DNA of 64,000 nt from Candidatus Omnitrophota bacterium (GTDB lineage Bacteria > Omnitrophota > JACPQZ01). Every line of letters starts with the position of its first letter. Position 1 is the first letter of the stretch. The position numbers and the translations under genes are program-made. Below, one piece after another: positions 26,249 to 35,809 of the stretch. The notes beneath the pieces were generated by a model. The model saw only the letters and a list, made by a program, of their open reading frames with translations. It ran no database searches and was not told the origin of the DNA. Where the stretch lies: contig JACPQZ010000076.1 in assembly GCA_016190205.1 (NCBI GenBank), positions 52,167-116,166 of the forward strand, written 5' to 3'.

Positions 26249-27521
26249 CCTGGATATTCCTCCACACCTCGATGCCCTTGATGAGATCAAGCGCTCGGGC
26301 AAGCTGACCGTCCAGGGCTGGAGGCTTGGCCTCTCCGGAGTCTGGATTTGCATCAGGCTCTCCCACCACCTTCACTTCGCGCTCCGCGATCTTGACCTCT
26401 TCCTCATCGGTAAGCTTCACCACGACGTCCGGCTCCACACCCACCTCATGGATGGACTGACCGGCGGGCGTGTAGTACTTGGCAGTCGTCAGGCGCACGG
26501 CGCTGCCATCCCTCAACGGGCTTACAGTTTGCACAGACCCCTTGCCGAATGTCTTGACCCCCAAAAGGATGCCGCGATGGTGATCCCTGATCGCGCCCGC
26601 CACGATTTCGGAGGCGCTGGCCGACCCTTCATTGACGAGGACAACCAGCGGGATATCGCCGTAGAGGTCTTTCTTTCCCTGGGCCTTAAATTCCATGGCC
26701 TGACTTTCCAAACGGCCCCGCGTCGAGACAATCACCTTGCCGCGCGGGATAAAGAACTCGCCGACGTCCACCGCAGAATTTAAAAGCCCTCCCGGATTGT
26801 TCCTTAAGTCCAGGATAAGGGCCTGCATTCCTTCCTTCTTCAATCTTTCGAGCGCCGCTTCCAGGTCGCGGGCCGTCTTTTCCTGAAACTCCACGATTTT
26901 GATGTACCCCGTGTGCGCGTCGAGCATCTTGGCTTCCTTAATGCTGTTGATTTCAATGATGTCGCGCGTCACGCGGAATTCCATGAGGGTGTTCACGTCT
27001 TCGCGCATGACCGTGAGCACGATCTCGCTCCCCGGTTTTCCGCGCATCATCTTGACGGCATCGAAGAGGCTCATGTCCTTGGTCGGCTTGTCGTCGATCT
27101 TCACAATGCGGTCGCCGGACTTAAGCCCCGAACGGTAGGCGGGTGTATCCTCGAGGGGGGTAACCACCGTGAGAAACTGGTCACGTATGGTGATGACGAT
27201 GCCTAAGCCTCCGAACTCCCCCTTCGTTTCAATCTGCATTTCCTTATACGTATCGGGGTCCATGAACTGGCTGTGGGGATCGAGCGACGAGAGCATCCCC
27301 TTCAGGGCGCCGTAGATCAGATCCTTCGTCGTGACCTCTTCGACGTAATCGCTCTGGATCACCGAGACTACATCCGTAAAAAGGGGAATCTCCTTATAAA
27401 AATCATCTTCCGCGTCCGACTTGGCGCTTAACTTTACGCCGCCCCCCAGCGCGACACCTAAGACAAGGGCAACAGCCACCGGGATGATCGACCTTCGAAC
27501 CCTCTCCCACACCTCGCTCAT
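26229..27521 (-). CDS. ctpA: C-terminal processing protease CtpA/Prc (S41)
   Basis: A 430-residue periplasmic serine protease. An N-terminal membrane anchor or signal (SIIPVAVALVLGVALGGG) is followed by the DYVEEVTTKDLIYGALKGML region, a PDZ domain (about 95-180, GGLGIVITIRDQFLTVVTPL) and the S41 catalytic part, with the Ser in VNEGSASASEIVAGAI and the Lys in GVKTFGKGSVQ. The start overlaps gatB by ATGA. It may trim or degrade envelope proteins. Length is normal. Confidence 0.93.
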   Translation of the reverse strand: MSEVWERVRRSIIPVAVALVLGVALGGGVKLSAKSDAEDDFYKEIPLFTDVVSVIQSDYVEEVTTKDLIYGALKGMLSSLDPHSQFMDPDTYKEMQIETKGEFGGLGIVITIRDQFLTVVTPLEDTPAYRSGLKSGDRIVKIDDKPTKDMSLFDAVKMMRGKPGSEIVLTVMREDVNTLMEFRVTRDIIEINSIKEAKMLDAHTGYIKIVEFQEKTARDLEAALERLKKEGMQALILDLRNNPGGLLNSAVDVGEFFIPRGKVIVSTRGRLESQAMEFKAQGKKDLYGDIPLVVLVNEGSASASEIVAGAIRDHHRGILLGVKTFGKGSVQTVSPLRDGSAVRLTTAKYYTPAGQSIHEVGVEPDVVVKLTDEEEVKIAEREVKVVGEPDANPDSGEAKPPALDGQLARALDLIKGIEVWRNIQGDHTGD

Positions 27522-28963
27522 AAAGCCCCCCCTTTTTTTACCGCAAGTGCTTTGAGTAAAAGCTGATGGGCCAGTGCCGGGTTGGCCTTGCCGCCGGTTT
27601 CTTTCATGACCTGCCCCACCAGAAATCCCAGGGCGCGCTCCTTGCCGCTTAAAAAATCCTGGACAGATTGACCGTTTTTGCGGATCACCTGCTCGACGAC
27701 GGGCTCGAGCGCGCCCGCGTCGGAGACCTGCTTCAGGCCCTTGCCCCGGACGACCTCATCGGGATCTTTTCCAGAATCGATAAGGGCCGGAAGGATCTCC
27801 TTGGCCATGGTGTTCGTGAGCGTGCGGTCCTCGATACGCATCAGGAGTTTGGCCAGGGCCTCCGGTTTGAGACCGAGCTCCCGGATGGTCTTGTGCCGCG
27901 CGTTCATCTCGGAAAGCACCGGTCCCGTGAGCCAGTTTGCAACCTGTTTGGGCCGCGGCACCGCGCGGCACACGGCCTCGAAAAATTCTGAAAGTGCCTT
28001 ATCGGAAACCAGAACCCCCGCGTCATAAGCACTTAACTCGTACTCCGTTTGAAAGCGATTCAGGCGCTCGCGGGGAAGTTCGCCGAGCGAGCTTCGAATC
28101 TCGTCCACTTCTGCTTGAGATATCCGAAAAGGCACGAGGTCAGGCTCCGGAAAATAGCGGTAGTCATGGGCCTCTTCCTTGGAGCGCATGGGCTGGGTCA
28201 CCGCCTGCCTTTCATCCCACAACCGCGTCTCCTGAATAAGGCGCCCCCCTTCCTCGAGAACCCGGCGGTGCCGGGACACCTCAAATTCCAGGGCCCTTTC
28301 CACCGCCTTAAAAGAGTTCATGTTCTTAAGTTCGGACTTGACCCCAAGTTCTTTGGAGCCGGGCCTTCGCACCGAGATATTGGCGTCACAGCGCAGGCTC
28401 CCCTCCTCCATGTTACAATCACTGACTTCCAAGTACAAGAGGATTGCCTTAAGCTCGCTCAAATAGAGGGCCGCCTCCTGTGGAGATGAAATATCCGGCT
28501 CCGAGACGATCTCAAGGAGCGGCGTGCCCGTCCGGTTAAAATCGACGCGGCTTCCTCCCTTCCCCACGTGCATGAGCTTGCCGGCGTCCTCCTCCAGATG
28601 CGCCCGCGTGATCCGCACGCGCTTTGGCCCTCCCTCGAAACCCACATCGAGCCACCCGCCGCGTGCGATGGGGAGATCGTACTGCGAGATCTGGTAGTTC
28701 TTGGGCAGATCCGGATAGAAATAGTTTTTGCGGTCGAATTTGGCGACTTGAGAAATCTCGCCATGAAGCGCGAGCCCCACCTTAACAGCCTTTCTAAAAG
28801 CCTCCCGGTTAAGCACCGGCAGCGACCCCGGAAGCCCCAGACACACCGGGCACGTTTGGCTGTTCGGTTGAGCGCCGAAAAGGGTCGAACAGCCGCAGAA
28901 GAGTTTGCTCCGCGTCAGAAGTTGGACGTGTACCTCGAGTCCAATAACCGTTTCGTATTCCAT
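27518..28963 (-). CDS. gatB: Asp-tRNA(Asn)/Glu-tRNA(Gln) amidotransferase subunit B
   Basis: A 481-residue GatB, the tRNA-binding kinase subunit that activates misacylated Glu-tRNA(Gln) or Asp-tRNA(Asn). It starts MEYETVIGLEVHVQLLTRSK and contains CPVCLGLPGSLPVLN, KNYFYPDLPKNYQISQYD and RTGTPLLEIVSEPDI, then the helical and YqeY tail domains from about 295. The frame is open to 29176 through repeat sequence; the ATG at 28961-28963 is the family start. It suggests that Gln-tRNA is made by the indirect route. Confidence 0.95.
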   Translation of the reverse strand: MEYETVIGLEVHVQLLTRSKLFCGCSTLFGAQPNSQTCPVCLGLPGSLPVLNREAFRKAVKVGLALHGEISQVAKFDRKNYFYPDLPKNYQISQYDLPIARGGWLDVGFEGGPKRVRITRAHLEEDAGKLMHVGKGGSRVDFNRTGTPLLEIVSEPDISSPQEAALYLSELKAILLYLEVSDCNMEEGSLRCDANISVRRPGSKELGVKSELKNMNSFKAVERALEFEVSRHRRVLEEGGRLIQETRLWDERQAVTQPMRSKEEAHDYRYFPEPDLVPFRISQAEVDEIRSSLGELPRERLNRFQTEYELSAYDAGVLVSDKALSEFFEAVCRAVPRPKQVANWLTGPVLSEMNARHKTIRELGLKPEALAKLLMRIEDRTLTNTMAKEILPALIDSGKDPDEVVRGKGLKQVSDAGALEPVVEQVIRKNGQSVQDFLSGKERALGFLVGQVMKETGGKANPALAHQLLLKALAVKKGGAL

Positions 28964-29054
28964 AGCGCTCTCACGAAGGGGATCGTCCCACGTCTCACGT
29001 CCAACGTCCAACTTCCTACGTCCCTCTTCGCTCCTCCCTCCTCTCTCATGCTTG
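28964..29054. repeat. Short degenerate heptamer array, ACGTCCA family
   Basis: ACGTCTC/ACGTCCA words at 28991-29025, passing into TC-rich sequence. No clear inverted partner. It fills the gatA-gatB gap. Confidence 0.65.
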
Positions 29055-30497
29055 TTATAAATCCGGTAAAAAGGGCCCTCCGACCTTCGTTTCATACGCA
29101 TGCGCGACACGGAAAAGCGTGGCTTCGTCAAATGGCTTGGCCAGGAGCTGCAGGCCCACGGGAAGACTAGGGTCACCTGCCGCGCAGGGAATGGATATTG
29201 CGGGCACCCCCGCGAGATTCGTAGAGATCGTGTAAATATCCGAAAGATACATCGTGAGGGGGTCCTGAATCTTTTCGCCTAAACGAAAGGACACTGTGGG
29301 CGACGTCGGAGTTGCCAGCACATCAACACGCTTGAAGGCCTCGTCGAAATCCCTCTTGATCAAACTGCGCACCCTAAGGGCCTTGAGATAGTAGGCGTCG
29401 TAATACCCGCTTGATAACACATAGGTGCCCAAAAGAACGCGGCGCTTGACTTCCATCCCAAAGCCCTCGTCGCGTGTCCTGCAATACATGTCCAAAAGGT
29501 TTTCGCTGGAGGAGCGCAAGCCATACTGCACCCCATCAAAACGGGCGAGATTAGAGCTCGCCTCCGCCGTGGCCACAATGTAATAAACGCTGATGGCATA
29601 TTGCGTATGAGGCATGGAGACAGGGTCACACTGGGCCCCCAGCGAGCGCAGGGTATCGATGGCGAGCTCAACATTCTCGCGCACCCCCGCGTCCAAACCT
29701 TCTCCAAAATATTCCTGGGGAATGCCGATGCGTAAGCCCTGGACGCCCCCCTCCAGAGTCTTTACGTAATCCGGAACGGGCATATCCGCAGACGTGGAGT
29801 CCATGGGATCCCAGCCCGCGATGACACCCAGCAGAAGGGCTGCGTCACGAACCGTAAGAGCCAAAGGACCGATCTGGTCAAGACTGGAGGCAAAGGCCAC
29901 CAGCCCATAACGCGACACACGGCCGTACGTAGGTTTTAAACCCACCACCCCGCAGAACGAGGCGGGCTGGCGGATGGACCCGCCCGTGTCTGATCCCAGA
30001 GCGAGCGGAATTTCTCCGGCCGCGACTGCCGCGGCACTCCCCCCGCTCGAACCTCCCGGCACCCGTGTTAAATCCCAGGGGTTCGCGGTCTTTTGGAAGG
30101 CCGAGTTTTCTGTCGAAGAGCCGAAGGCAAATTCGTCCATATTGGTCGTTCCACAGAGTATCGCCCCCGCCTGACGCAGCTTTCTGACAACAGTAGCGTC
30201 ATAAGGCGACTCAAACCCTTCGAGAATTTTAGAGGCACAGCGGGTTTTACGTCCCCGCACAACAATATTATCTTTCACGGCCACCGGAACGCCCCAAAGG
30301 GGGACGCTTTTGTCCATTGACTCAAGGCCCTTAAGCTGGGTCTCGATCCCCTCCCGGCATGTATCCAGGAACGCACTTACCTTACCGTCCACCGCCTCCT
30401 GCCGCCTTAGGAAATGTCCCACCCCATCCCTGGGGCTTAAAGCTCCGCTCCGGTATCGGTTCAGGAGTTCGGTGGCGGTGGTTGCCGTCCTAGGCAT
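29055..30497 (-). CDS. gatA: Asp-tRNA(Asn)/Glu-tRNA(Gln) amidotransferase subunit A
   Basis: A 480-residue amidase that releases ammonia from glutamine for the GatB reaction. The Ser-cisSer-Lys triad is visible: [11 protein letters not shown] holds the Lys, and [20 protein letters not shown] with [16 protein letters not shown] holds the serines. The C-terminal [12 protein letters not shown] and [14 protein letters not shown] are typical. The start overlaps the gatC stop by 8 nt. Length is normal. Confidence 0.96.
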   Translation of the reverse strand: MPRTATTATELLNRYRSGALSPRDGVGHFLRRQEAVDGKVSAFLDTCREGIETQLKGLESMDKSVPLWGVPVAVKDNIVVRGRKTRCASKILEGFESPYDATVVRKLRQAGAILCGTTNMDEFAFGSSTENSAFQKTANPWDLTRVPGGSSGGSAAAVAAGEIPLALGSDTGGSIRQPASFCGVVGLKPTYGRVSRYGLVAFASSLDQIGPLALTVRDAALLLGVIAGWDPMDSTSADMPVPDYVKTLEGGVQGLRIGIPQEYFGEGLDAGVRENVELAIDTLRSLGAQCDPVSMPHTQYAISVYYIVATAEASSNLARFDGVQYGLRSSSENLLDMYCRTRDEGFGMEVKRRVLLGTYVLSSGYYDAYYLKALRVRSLIKRDFDEAFKRVDVLATPTSPTVSFRLGEKIQDPLTMYLSDIYTISTNLAGVPAISIPCAAGDPSLPVGLQLLAKPFDEATLFRVAHAYETKVGGPFLPDL

Positions 30498-30792
30498 CTC
30501 CCTTTCCTTCTATGACAAGCGGCACGACGACAAAGCCATCGCTTTTCTTGGGGGCTATTCTCAAAACTTCTGCGGGTTGGAGTGATGGTCGGTTCTCGTC
30601 GGTCCTGAAGATATTTTCCAGGCTAAGAACATGGGTCGTGGGCTCGATATTCGAGGTATCCACCTGGTTGAGCTTGGCCACGTAGTCCAAGATCTCAGCC
30701 AGGTCCTTCTCGAGCCGGGCCTCCTCCGTCTCGGTCAAGCTCACGCGGGCGAGCTTGGCTATGTAGTGGACATCCTTACGAGAGATGGACAT
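30490..30792 (-). CDS. gatC: Asp-tRNA(Asn)/Glu-tRNA(Gln) amidotransferase subunit C
   Basis: A 100-residue GatC, the belt that holds GatA and GatB together. [40 protein letters not shown] and [20 protein letters not shown] match the family end to end. First gene of gatC-gatA-gatB-ctpA-tsaD, with a promoter about 90-115 bp upstream. Confidence 0.94.
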   Translation of the reverse strand: MSISRKDVHYIAKLARVSLTETEEARLEKDLAEILDYVAKLNQVDTSNIEPTTHVLSLENIFRTDENRPSLQPAEVLRIAPKKSDGFVVVPLVIEGKGDA

Positions 30793-30877
30793 AAAAGCTC
30801 CGGAATAGCTAGGGACGATCCCTACGGACCGTCCCCAAAGGCCACTTCATTCACTACCCATTGCAGCAGTGTAAGTT

Positions 30878-30906
30878 ATGTTAGCACGAATGTTGGGATA
30901 AGTCAA
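30878..30906 (-). promoter_or_regulatory. Sigma70-type promoter of the gatCAB operon
   Basis: On the minus strand TTGACT (30901-30906) and TAACAT (30878-30883) are 17 bp apart, a good sigma70 match. Transcription would start near 30871, with a leader of about 78 nt. The leader contains a GGGACG ... CGTCCC hairpin (30806-30831). The gap has no heptamer array. Confidence 0.6.
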
Positions 30907-30930
30907 TCACAGTTCATGTTGGAAAGAAAT

Positions 30931-30952
30931 CCAGACACGACATCGTGTCTGG
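30931..30952 (-). terminator. Hairpin terminator after ksgA
   Basis: A perfect 10 bp stem, CCAGACACGA / TCGTGTCTGG with a 2-nt loop, directly follows the ksgA stop codon and is followed on the minus strand by ATTTCTTTCC. It is a plausible rho-independent terminator closing the upstream operon before the gatC promoter. Confidence 0.65.
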
Positions 30953-30953
30953 G

Positions 30954-31799
30954 CTAGGAAAGCGCCTTAAATGCTCGTGCCAACACGCTGTATTCCACAA
31001 GTGAAAGTTCTTCGGGTCTCTTACCGGAGTCCATCCCCAAGTTCTGCAGAAACTTCTGAATGTCGCCCTTCTTAAAAGCCGGTGCGAAAAGGCCGGAGAG
31101 GGCGTTGTCGATGCGCTTGCGCCTATGCTGAAAGGCTGTCCGCACGACCAATCGAAAGGAATCCAGGTCCTGTTGAGAGACCCGGGGCTCGGGGAGGGGC
31201 GCGAGCTTTACGAAAGCTGATTCGACCTGCGGGGCCGGGTAAAAGGCACGCGCGGGTATAGTAAAAAGTGTGCGCGCTTCAAACCACACCCCCAAAGAAA
31301 GCGTAAGGACTCCGTAGTCTTTGTTCCCCGGCTGTGCCGCGATGCGCTCCGCAACCTCGCGCTGCATCGTAAGCCACACGCTTTTGAAAAGCGCGCGAAA
31401 TTTTAGCAGTTGAAACAGAATGGGAGTCGTGATGTGGTAGGGCAAGTTACCGATGGCAAGTGCCGCAGGAGACACGAGCTCCGCGAGGTCACAGTCCAAA
31501 AAATCCGCCTGGACCACGCGGACGCGCATATTGCCGGCAAAACGCTCCTCAAGATGCCGGGCGAAGGCCCTGTCCTTCTCGATCGCGACTACCGTCGCGC
31601 CGCGCTCCGCGAGACGTTCCGTAAGAATCCCCGTCCCCGCCCCGATTTCGAGGACGCTGTCCCCTGCACGTACCCCCGTGGCGTCCACGAGCCGTTCCCT
31701 GATAGCAGAGTCAATGAGGAAACTTTGGCTCCAGCGCTTTTTTGGATAGACCTTAAGCGCCCTTAGGGTTTTTCTAACTTCTGCTTTGATGAGGCTCAT
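30954..31799 (-). CDS. rsmA: 16S rRNA dimethyladenosine transferase KsgA/RsmA
   Basis: A 281-residue SAM-dependent enzyme that dimethylates two adenines near the 3' end of 16S rRNA. KKRWSQSFLIDSAIRERLVD, the SAM motif VLEIGAGTGILTERL, and the catalytic NLPYHITTPILF are intact, as is the C-terminal helical domain (FQHRRKRIDNAL). The start overlaps the upstream TPR gene by 4 nt. It is the end of a surA ... pdxA ... ksgA order also known in proteobacteria. Confidence 0.95.
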   Translation of the reverse strand: MSLIKAEVRKTLRALKVYPKKRWSQSFLIDSAIRERLVDATGVRAGDSVLEIGAGTGILTERLAERGATVVAIEKDRAFARHLEERFAGNMRVRVVQADFLDCDLAELVSPAALAIGNLPYHITTPILFQLLKFRALFKSVWLTMQREVAERIAAQPGNKDYGVLTLSLGVWFEARTLFTIPARAFYPAPQVESAFVKLAPLPEPRVSQQDLDSFRLVVRTAFQHRRKRIDNALSGLFAPAFKKGDIQKFLQNLGMDSGKRPEELSLVEYSVLARAFKALS

Positions 31800-33736
31800 G
31801 GCTTTGAGCCACCCAGTTCAAGGGCCTTCGCAAAATGTTCCATCGCCTCGTCATGCCTTCCTTCCTCTTGCAGCACCATGCCGAGGTTGCCGTGTACGCG
31901 CGGATCGTCCGGCATAAGCTCCAGCGCCCGGTGAAGAGACTTAAGCGCCCGCTTGCTGTCACCTTTCTTTGCCCACGTAGCCCCCAGGTTATTGTGCGCC
32001 TCCGCAAGATCAGGTTGAAGCCTGACCGCCTCCTCAAAGTGCAGGATGGCATCGTCCAGGTTTTCCTCGCGGGCCAGGGCATTGGCCAGATTGTAATGGG
32101 CCATCACGGAATCAGGCTGAAGGCGGAGGGCCTCGCGGTATTCGGCGATCGCTGCCTCCACGCGACCCAGCTTTAAGAGCGCATTCCCCAAATTGTAATG
32201 GGCCTCCACATGCGCGGGGGTAATGCGGACGGCCTCCTTCAGAGGCCCCAGCGCCTCCTCGAGCCTCCCCACTTCGCCCAAGGCTATCCCCAAATTATTG
32301 AGCGCTGCGGGATAATCGGGCATGAGCTTTATCGCCTTCTCATACATGGGAATTGCCTCATTAAAACGCCCCTCGCTCGCGAGAGCCACCCCGAGGTTAT
32401 AGTGAGCCCGGGGGTTAATGGGCCACTTCGAAATCGTGTCCCGCCAGATGGTTATCGTGCTCTCATAATCTAAGTTGCGGCTGGCCGTTACGAGCCCCCA
32501 TCCCCCGCCCAGAACGATGACCAAGATATATGAGATCCATCGGCGGCCCGCAAAACCCTTCGGGTCGCGGGCCAGCCGCGCGGCGGGGGCGGTCATCAGG
32601 CCGAAAAAATGATCCACCCCCACCACCCCCAAAACGATGACCGCCGCCAGCGGGACATACATCCGGTGCTCGAAGGCAAGATCTGCCAGAGGGATGAAGC
32701 TCGAGGTAGGAAGCAGCATAAGAAAAAAGAACGCCCCCAAAAATCCGAGCCTTGGCCTCGTGTGCAGGGCCCATAACACCAGCGCGACGAGCACGATGAC
32801 AGGAATGGAGGGAATGAGCACCTCCATAAAATGCCGGGGAACCCGCCAGGAATAATCCAGCACCAGGGGATGCGGCCAAAATACGAGCTTAAGGTAATGG
32901 AGGATGACACCCGGCTGGGCCGAGAGGTGCTGAAGGGGAGTCACATATTCATATGAAAAACCCGCGCTGGATGCGGCCGTGGGCGGCTGCGCCAGAAGGA
33001 ATGCGGCAAAAAGAAACCACGTGGAGGCAAGGCCCAGATAAAGCGCCCGCCGGTTTTCCCATGCATTGCGGAAAGAGCCCGCCACACTGCGCCGCGGACC
33101 GACGCCCGCCAGAAACGAGCGGTCATAACATAAGACAATAAGCGGGGCCATGACCATAATGAGTTTGCTCGCCATTCCCATCGCACAGGAAAAAATAGCT
33201 AAGGCGTGCCAGCCGCGGGGACGATTGCTCTCTGAAGCCCGTAATACGCTGTAAAGACACAGGAAAAGGAATAGGCCCATCATGGACTCGGCCCGCTGAA
33301 TGATGTAAGTCACGCTCTCTGTTTGGAGGGGGTGAACCGTCCAAAGAAGGGTGACGATGAGAGCCAAATCCTTTGCCCGGCCCCCGTAACGAGCACGCAG
33401 AGGCTCCAAAAGGAGGGTGCGCCGGACAATACCGAATAATGTAAGCGCTGCCAAGGCATGAACCAGCAGATTAAACGCGTGATAACCCCAGGCACTTAAC
33501 CCCCCCAGCGCGAAGTTTCCAGCCAGTGAAAGGTTGACGAGCGGTCTTAAACCCACGCTCCCCTCCACGCGCGAATTCATAGCCTCCCACGGCGGCCACA
33601 GCGTCCGGATGGAATCGTTGCGGACGATGTGCGCCAAATCGTCGAATACGAATCCGCCAGAAAAACTTGTCCCGTAGGCTGCGAGCGCCGCTGCCACTAT
33701 TAAAACGATCGGAAAAATATTGTGATTATCACGCAT
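31796..33736 (-). CDS. TMTC-like membrane protein with C-terminal TPR repeats (1)
   Basis: A 646-residue protein. Residues 1-425 carry about ten membrane helices with the GT-C-like start SGGFVFDDLAHIVRNDSI (acidic DD after the first helix) and the blocks PLQTESVTYIIQRAESMMGL and FEHRMYVPL. Residues 440-646 are six clean 34-residue TPRs. This layout matches bacterial relatives of animal TMTC proteins, which are protein O-mannosyltransferases. I infer, but cannot show, a lipid-linked sugar transferase. It lies beside a paralogue (33935-35662) and overlaps ksgA by 4 nt. Confidence 0.82.
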   Translation of the reverse strand: MRDNHNIFPIVLIVAAALAAYGTSFSGGFVFDDLAHIVRNDSIRTLWPPWEAMNSRVEGSVGLRPLVNLSLAGNFALGGLSAWGYHAFNLLVHALAALTLFGIVRRTLLLEPLRARYGGRAKDLALIVTLLWTVHPLQTESVTYIIQRAESMMGLFLFLCLYSVLRASESNRPRGWHALAIFSCAMGMASKLIMVMAPLIVLCYDRSFLAGVGPRRSVAGSFRNAWENRRALYLGLASTWFLFAAFLLAQPPTAASSAGFSYEYVTPLQHLSAQPGVILHYLKLVFWPHPLVLDYSWRVPRHFMEVLIPSIPVIVLVALVLWALHTRPRLGFLGAFFFLMLLPTSSFIPLADLAFEHRMYVPLAAVIVLGVVGVDHFFGLMTAPAARLARDPKGFAGRRWISYILVIVLGGGWGLVTASRNLDYESTITIWRDTISKWPINPRAHYNLGVALASEGRFNEAIPMYEKAIKLMPDYPAALNNLGIALGEVGRLEEALGPLKEAVRITPAHVEAHYNLGNALLKLGRVEAAIAEYREALRLQPDSVMAHYNLANALAREENLDDAILHFEEAVRLQPDLAEAHNNLGATWAKKGDSKRALKSLHRALELMPDDPRVHGNLGMVLQEEGRHDEAMEHFAKALELGGSKP

Positions 33737-33950
33737 CGATGTTGGTCGCTCGTCGTTCGGTTATCGTTGATCGCAAGCGCCGTAAGCTATCAGCTGTCAG
33801 CCTTCAGCCATCAGCAAAAGCTGGAGAAAATAGCTGACGGCCGAAGGCAGAAAGCCCATAATATTTCTTTTCTTGCGATAACCGATCACCGATAACCGAT
33901 CACCGAATTGCGATAACCGATCACCGATGACCGATCAACGATCCCCGAAC
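33737..33950. repeat. Heptamer array spacer, two families nested
   Basis: Outer CGGTTAT/CGTTGAT words (33756-33775) pair with CGATAAC/CGATCAC words (33877-33942). Inner CAGCTGT/CAGCCTT words (33789-33815) pair with GCTGACGGCCGAAGG (33831-33845). The spacer reaches into the 3' end of the upstream gene: the last residues FGDR and the TGA are array sequence. A related copy lies at 18105-18300. Confidence 0.9.
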
Positions 33951-35662
33951 GTTGTGCTTTCCGACGCTGCTCCGCCGTGTCCCGACATAAGAAGCACCTG
34001 TCCCAGGTTGCGCCCGGCTTCCTCAAGCGCGGGGTCAAGCGCCAGCGCCTCACGATAATACCCCGCGGCCTCCTTGAGCCTTCCCTGCTCAAAATAGACA
34101 TTTCCCAGATTATTATAAGCCTGGGCATGGGCCGGGTTCGCCTCAAGCGCTTTTCTTAAATACTCCTCCGCTTCTGAAAACCGGCCGGTGCGGCTCAGCT
34201 CTCCCCCCATATTCGTCAGGGCATCCACATGCCTGGGGCTTAACGACAAGGCCTCCCGGTAGTGCTTCATGGCCTCGGCGGGATTTCTTCGCCCGCTTTC
34301 AACGAGCCCCAGCGCATTGTGCGCATCCGGGTATTCGGCCTTCAGCGCGAGCGCCTTTTTAAGATGGTGAGCCGCCTCTTCGTACTGCGCCGAATGGAGG
34401 AGGGCGAACCCCAAGTTGTAGTGCGCCCTCGCGTTTGCCGGGCGCTTCTCTACGGTATCACGCCAGATCTCAGCGTCGCTTTGATAGTCCAGATTGCGAG
34501 CCACTGTAAGCACGCCCAGGACGAGGGCAGGGAGCATCGCAAAAGCTGAGCATAGAATGAGACGCCTTCGTTCCGGTTTCGCCCATTTGTTTAGTGCCCA
34601 ATACACCGCGAGGGTCGCCAAAGTAGCGACGCAAGCCAGAGGCAAATACATGCGGTGCTCAAACGCGGGATCCGGTAATGGAATGAAACCGGACGTGGGG
34701 GCCAGAATAAGAAAGAAGGCGAGCCCGACGAAACCCACCCTCGGATGCGCAACAGTGGCCCACAGCGCGAGGACAAAAAGTGCACCGAGGATGAGACCCG
34801 GAATCAGCACCCCTTCGCGGGCCACCTGAAGAGGCCAGGCATAATCCAGCACGAGGGGATGAGGCCAAACGCACAGCTTTAAATACTTGAGAATCACTCC
34901 GGGCTGAAGGGCGGCATACTTCAAAGGCGTAAGCTCCGAATAGGTAAACCAGGTGCCCGTCCCGTGCCTTGCCTGTGCCTGAAGCATAAGCCCCGCAGCC
35001 AAAAGTGTCGTTGAGAAAAGGGCAAGGTAAAACCCAAGGCGCCGGGCGAGGGCTTTAAAAAATGAACCTGTGACAAAACATCGGTCATAAAGAAGTATGG
35101 AGACGGGGACCGTTACCATGACGGGCTTGGCCAGCATGCCTAGGCAAGAGAAAAGAATGCTCGCCTTAAGCCACCCCTTCCGACCGCGAGGAGTCGTGCC
35201 GAGGATGAAGGCATAGAGCGCAGCCAGGTAAAAAAGCCCCATCATGGATTCGCTCCGCTGAATAACATACGTCACACTCTCGGTCTGGAGGGGGTGCACG
35301 AGCCACAGGAGGGAGATCGAAAAGGCGGGTCCCCACCGGAGCGCGGTCCTCAAGATGAAAAACAACAAAAAGGACGCAAGGACGTGGACCGCGAGATTAA
35401 ACGCATGATACCCCCAAGGATTCAAGCCGCCCAGGCGGTAATTAAAGGCAAGGGACAAATTGAGGAGCGGTCTTGACTCGCGTTCCCCGGGAATCGCGAA
35501 GAGGGTCTCCCACAGAGGCCACAGTTTACGGATGGACGGATTTTTTACAATGTAGCTTTCGTCATCAAAGACGAAATCGCCTGAAAAGCTGTTATGGTAA
35601 GCGAGGAGGGCGGCCACGAGAAGGAGGATGAGCGAAAGGGCTGTGCCGCGAGTCGCACGCAT
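33935..35662 (-). CDS. TMTC-like membrane protein with C-terminal TPR repeats (2)
   Basis: A 575-residue paralogue of the gene downstream. It shares the N-terminus FSGDFVFDDESYIVKNPSIR, WGYHAFNLAVHVLASFLLFF, HPLQTESVTYVIQRSESMMG and FEHRMYLPLA, about ten membrane helices, and four to five TPRs from about residue 409. The C-terminus is shorter, and its last few residues (FGDR) come from the heptamer array that follows. Probably a tandem duplicate; the predicted role is the same GT-C-type sugar transfer, unproven. Confidence 0.82.
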   Translation of the reverse strand: MRATRGTALSLILLLVAALLAYHNSFSGDFVFDDESYIVKNPSIRKLWPLWETLFAIPGERESRPLLNLSLAFNYRLGGLNPWGYHAFNLAVHVLASFLLFFILRTALRWGPAFSISLLWLVHPLQTESVTYVIQRSESMMGLFYLAALYAFILGTTPRGRKGWLKASILFSCLGMLAKPVMVTVPVSILLYDRCFVTGSFFKALARRLGFYLALFSTTLLAAGLMLQAQARHGTGTWFTYSELTPLKYAALQPGVILKYLKLCVWPHPLVLDYAWPLQVAREGVLIPGLILGALFVLALWATVAHPRVGFVGLAFFLILAPTSGFIPLPDPAFEHRMYLPLACVATLATLAVYWALNKWAKPERRRLILCSAFAMLPALVLGVLTVARNLDYQSDAEIWRDTVEKRPANARAHYNLGFALLHSAQYEEAAHHLKKALALKAEYPDAHNALGLVESGRRNPAEAMKHYREALSLSPRHVDALTNMGGELSRTGRFSEAEEYLRKALEANPAHAQAYNNLGNVYFEQGRLKEAAGYYREALALDPALEEAGRNLGQVLLMSGHGGAASESTTFGDR

Positions 35663-35809
35663 ATCAATCAGTCGCTAGTAACTGGTCGCTAGTCGCTGGC
35701 GAATGTTCTTCACGAGAGACTGTTAGCAAACCTCTAGCGACCAGCGACCAGCGACCCGCATCTGCTTTTTTGCTAGCGACCAGCGACCAGCGACCAGCAA
35801 CGAGAGGCA
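35663..35809. repeat. Heptamer array hairpin, TAGTCGC / CAGCGAC family
   Basis: CAGTCGCTAGTAACTGGTCG-type words (35668-35700) are answered by AGCGACC words in two blocks (35734-35757 and 35775-35800). The family also fills spacers at 51492, 55773, 56347 and 57591. Confidence 0.88.
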
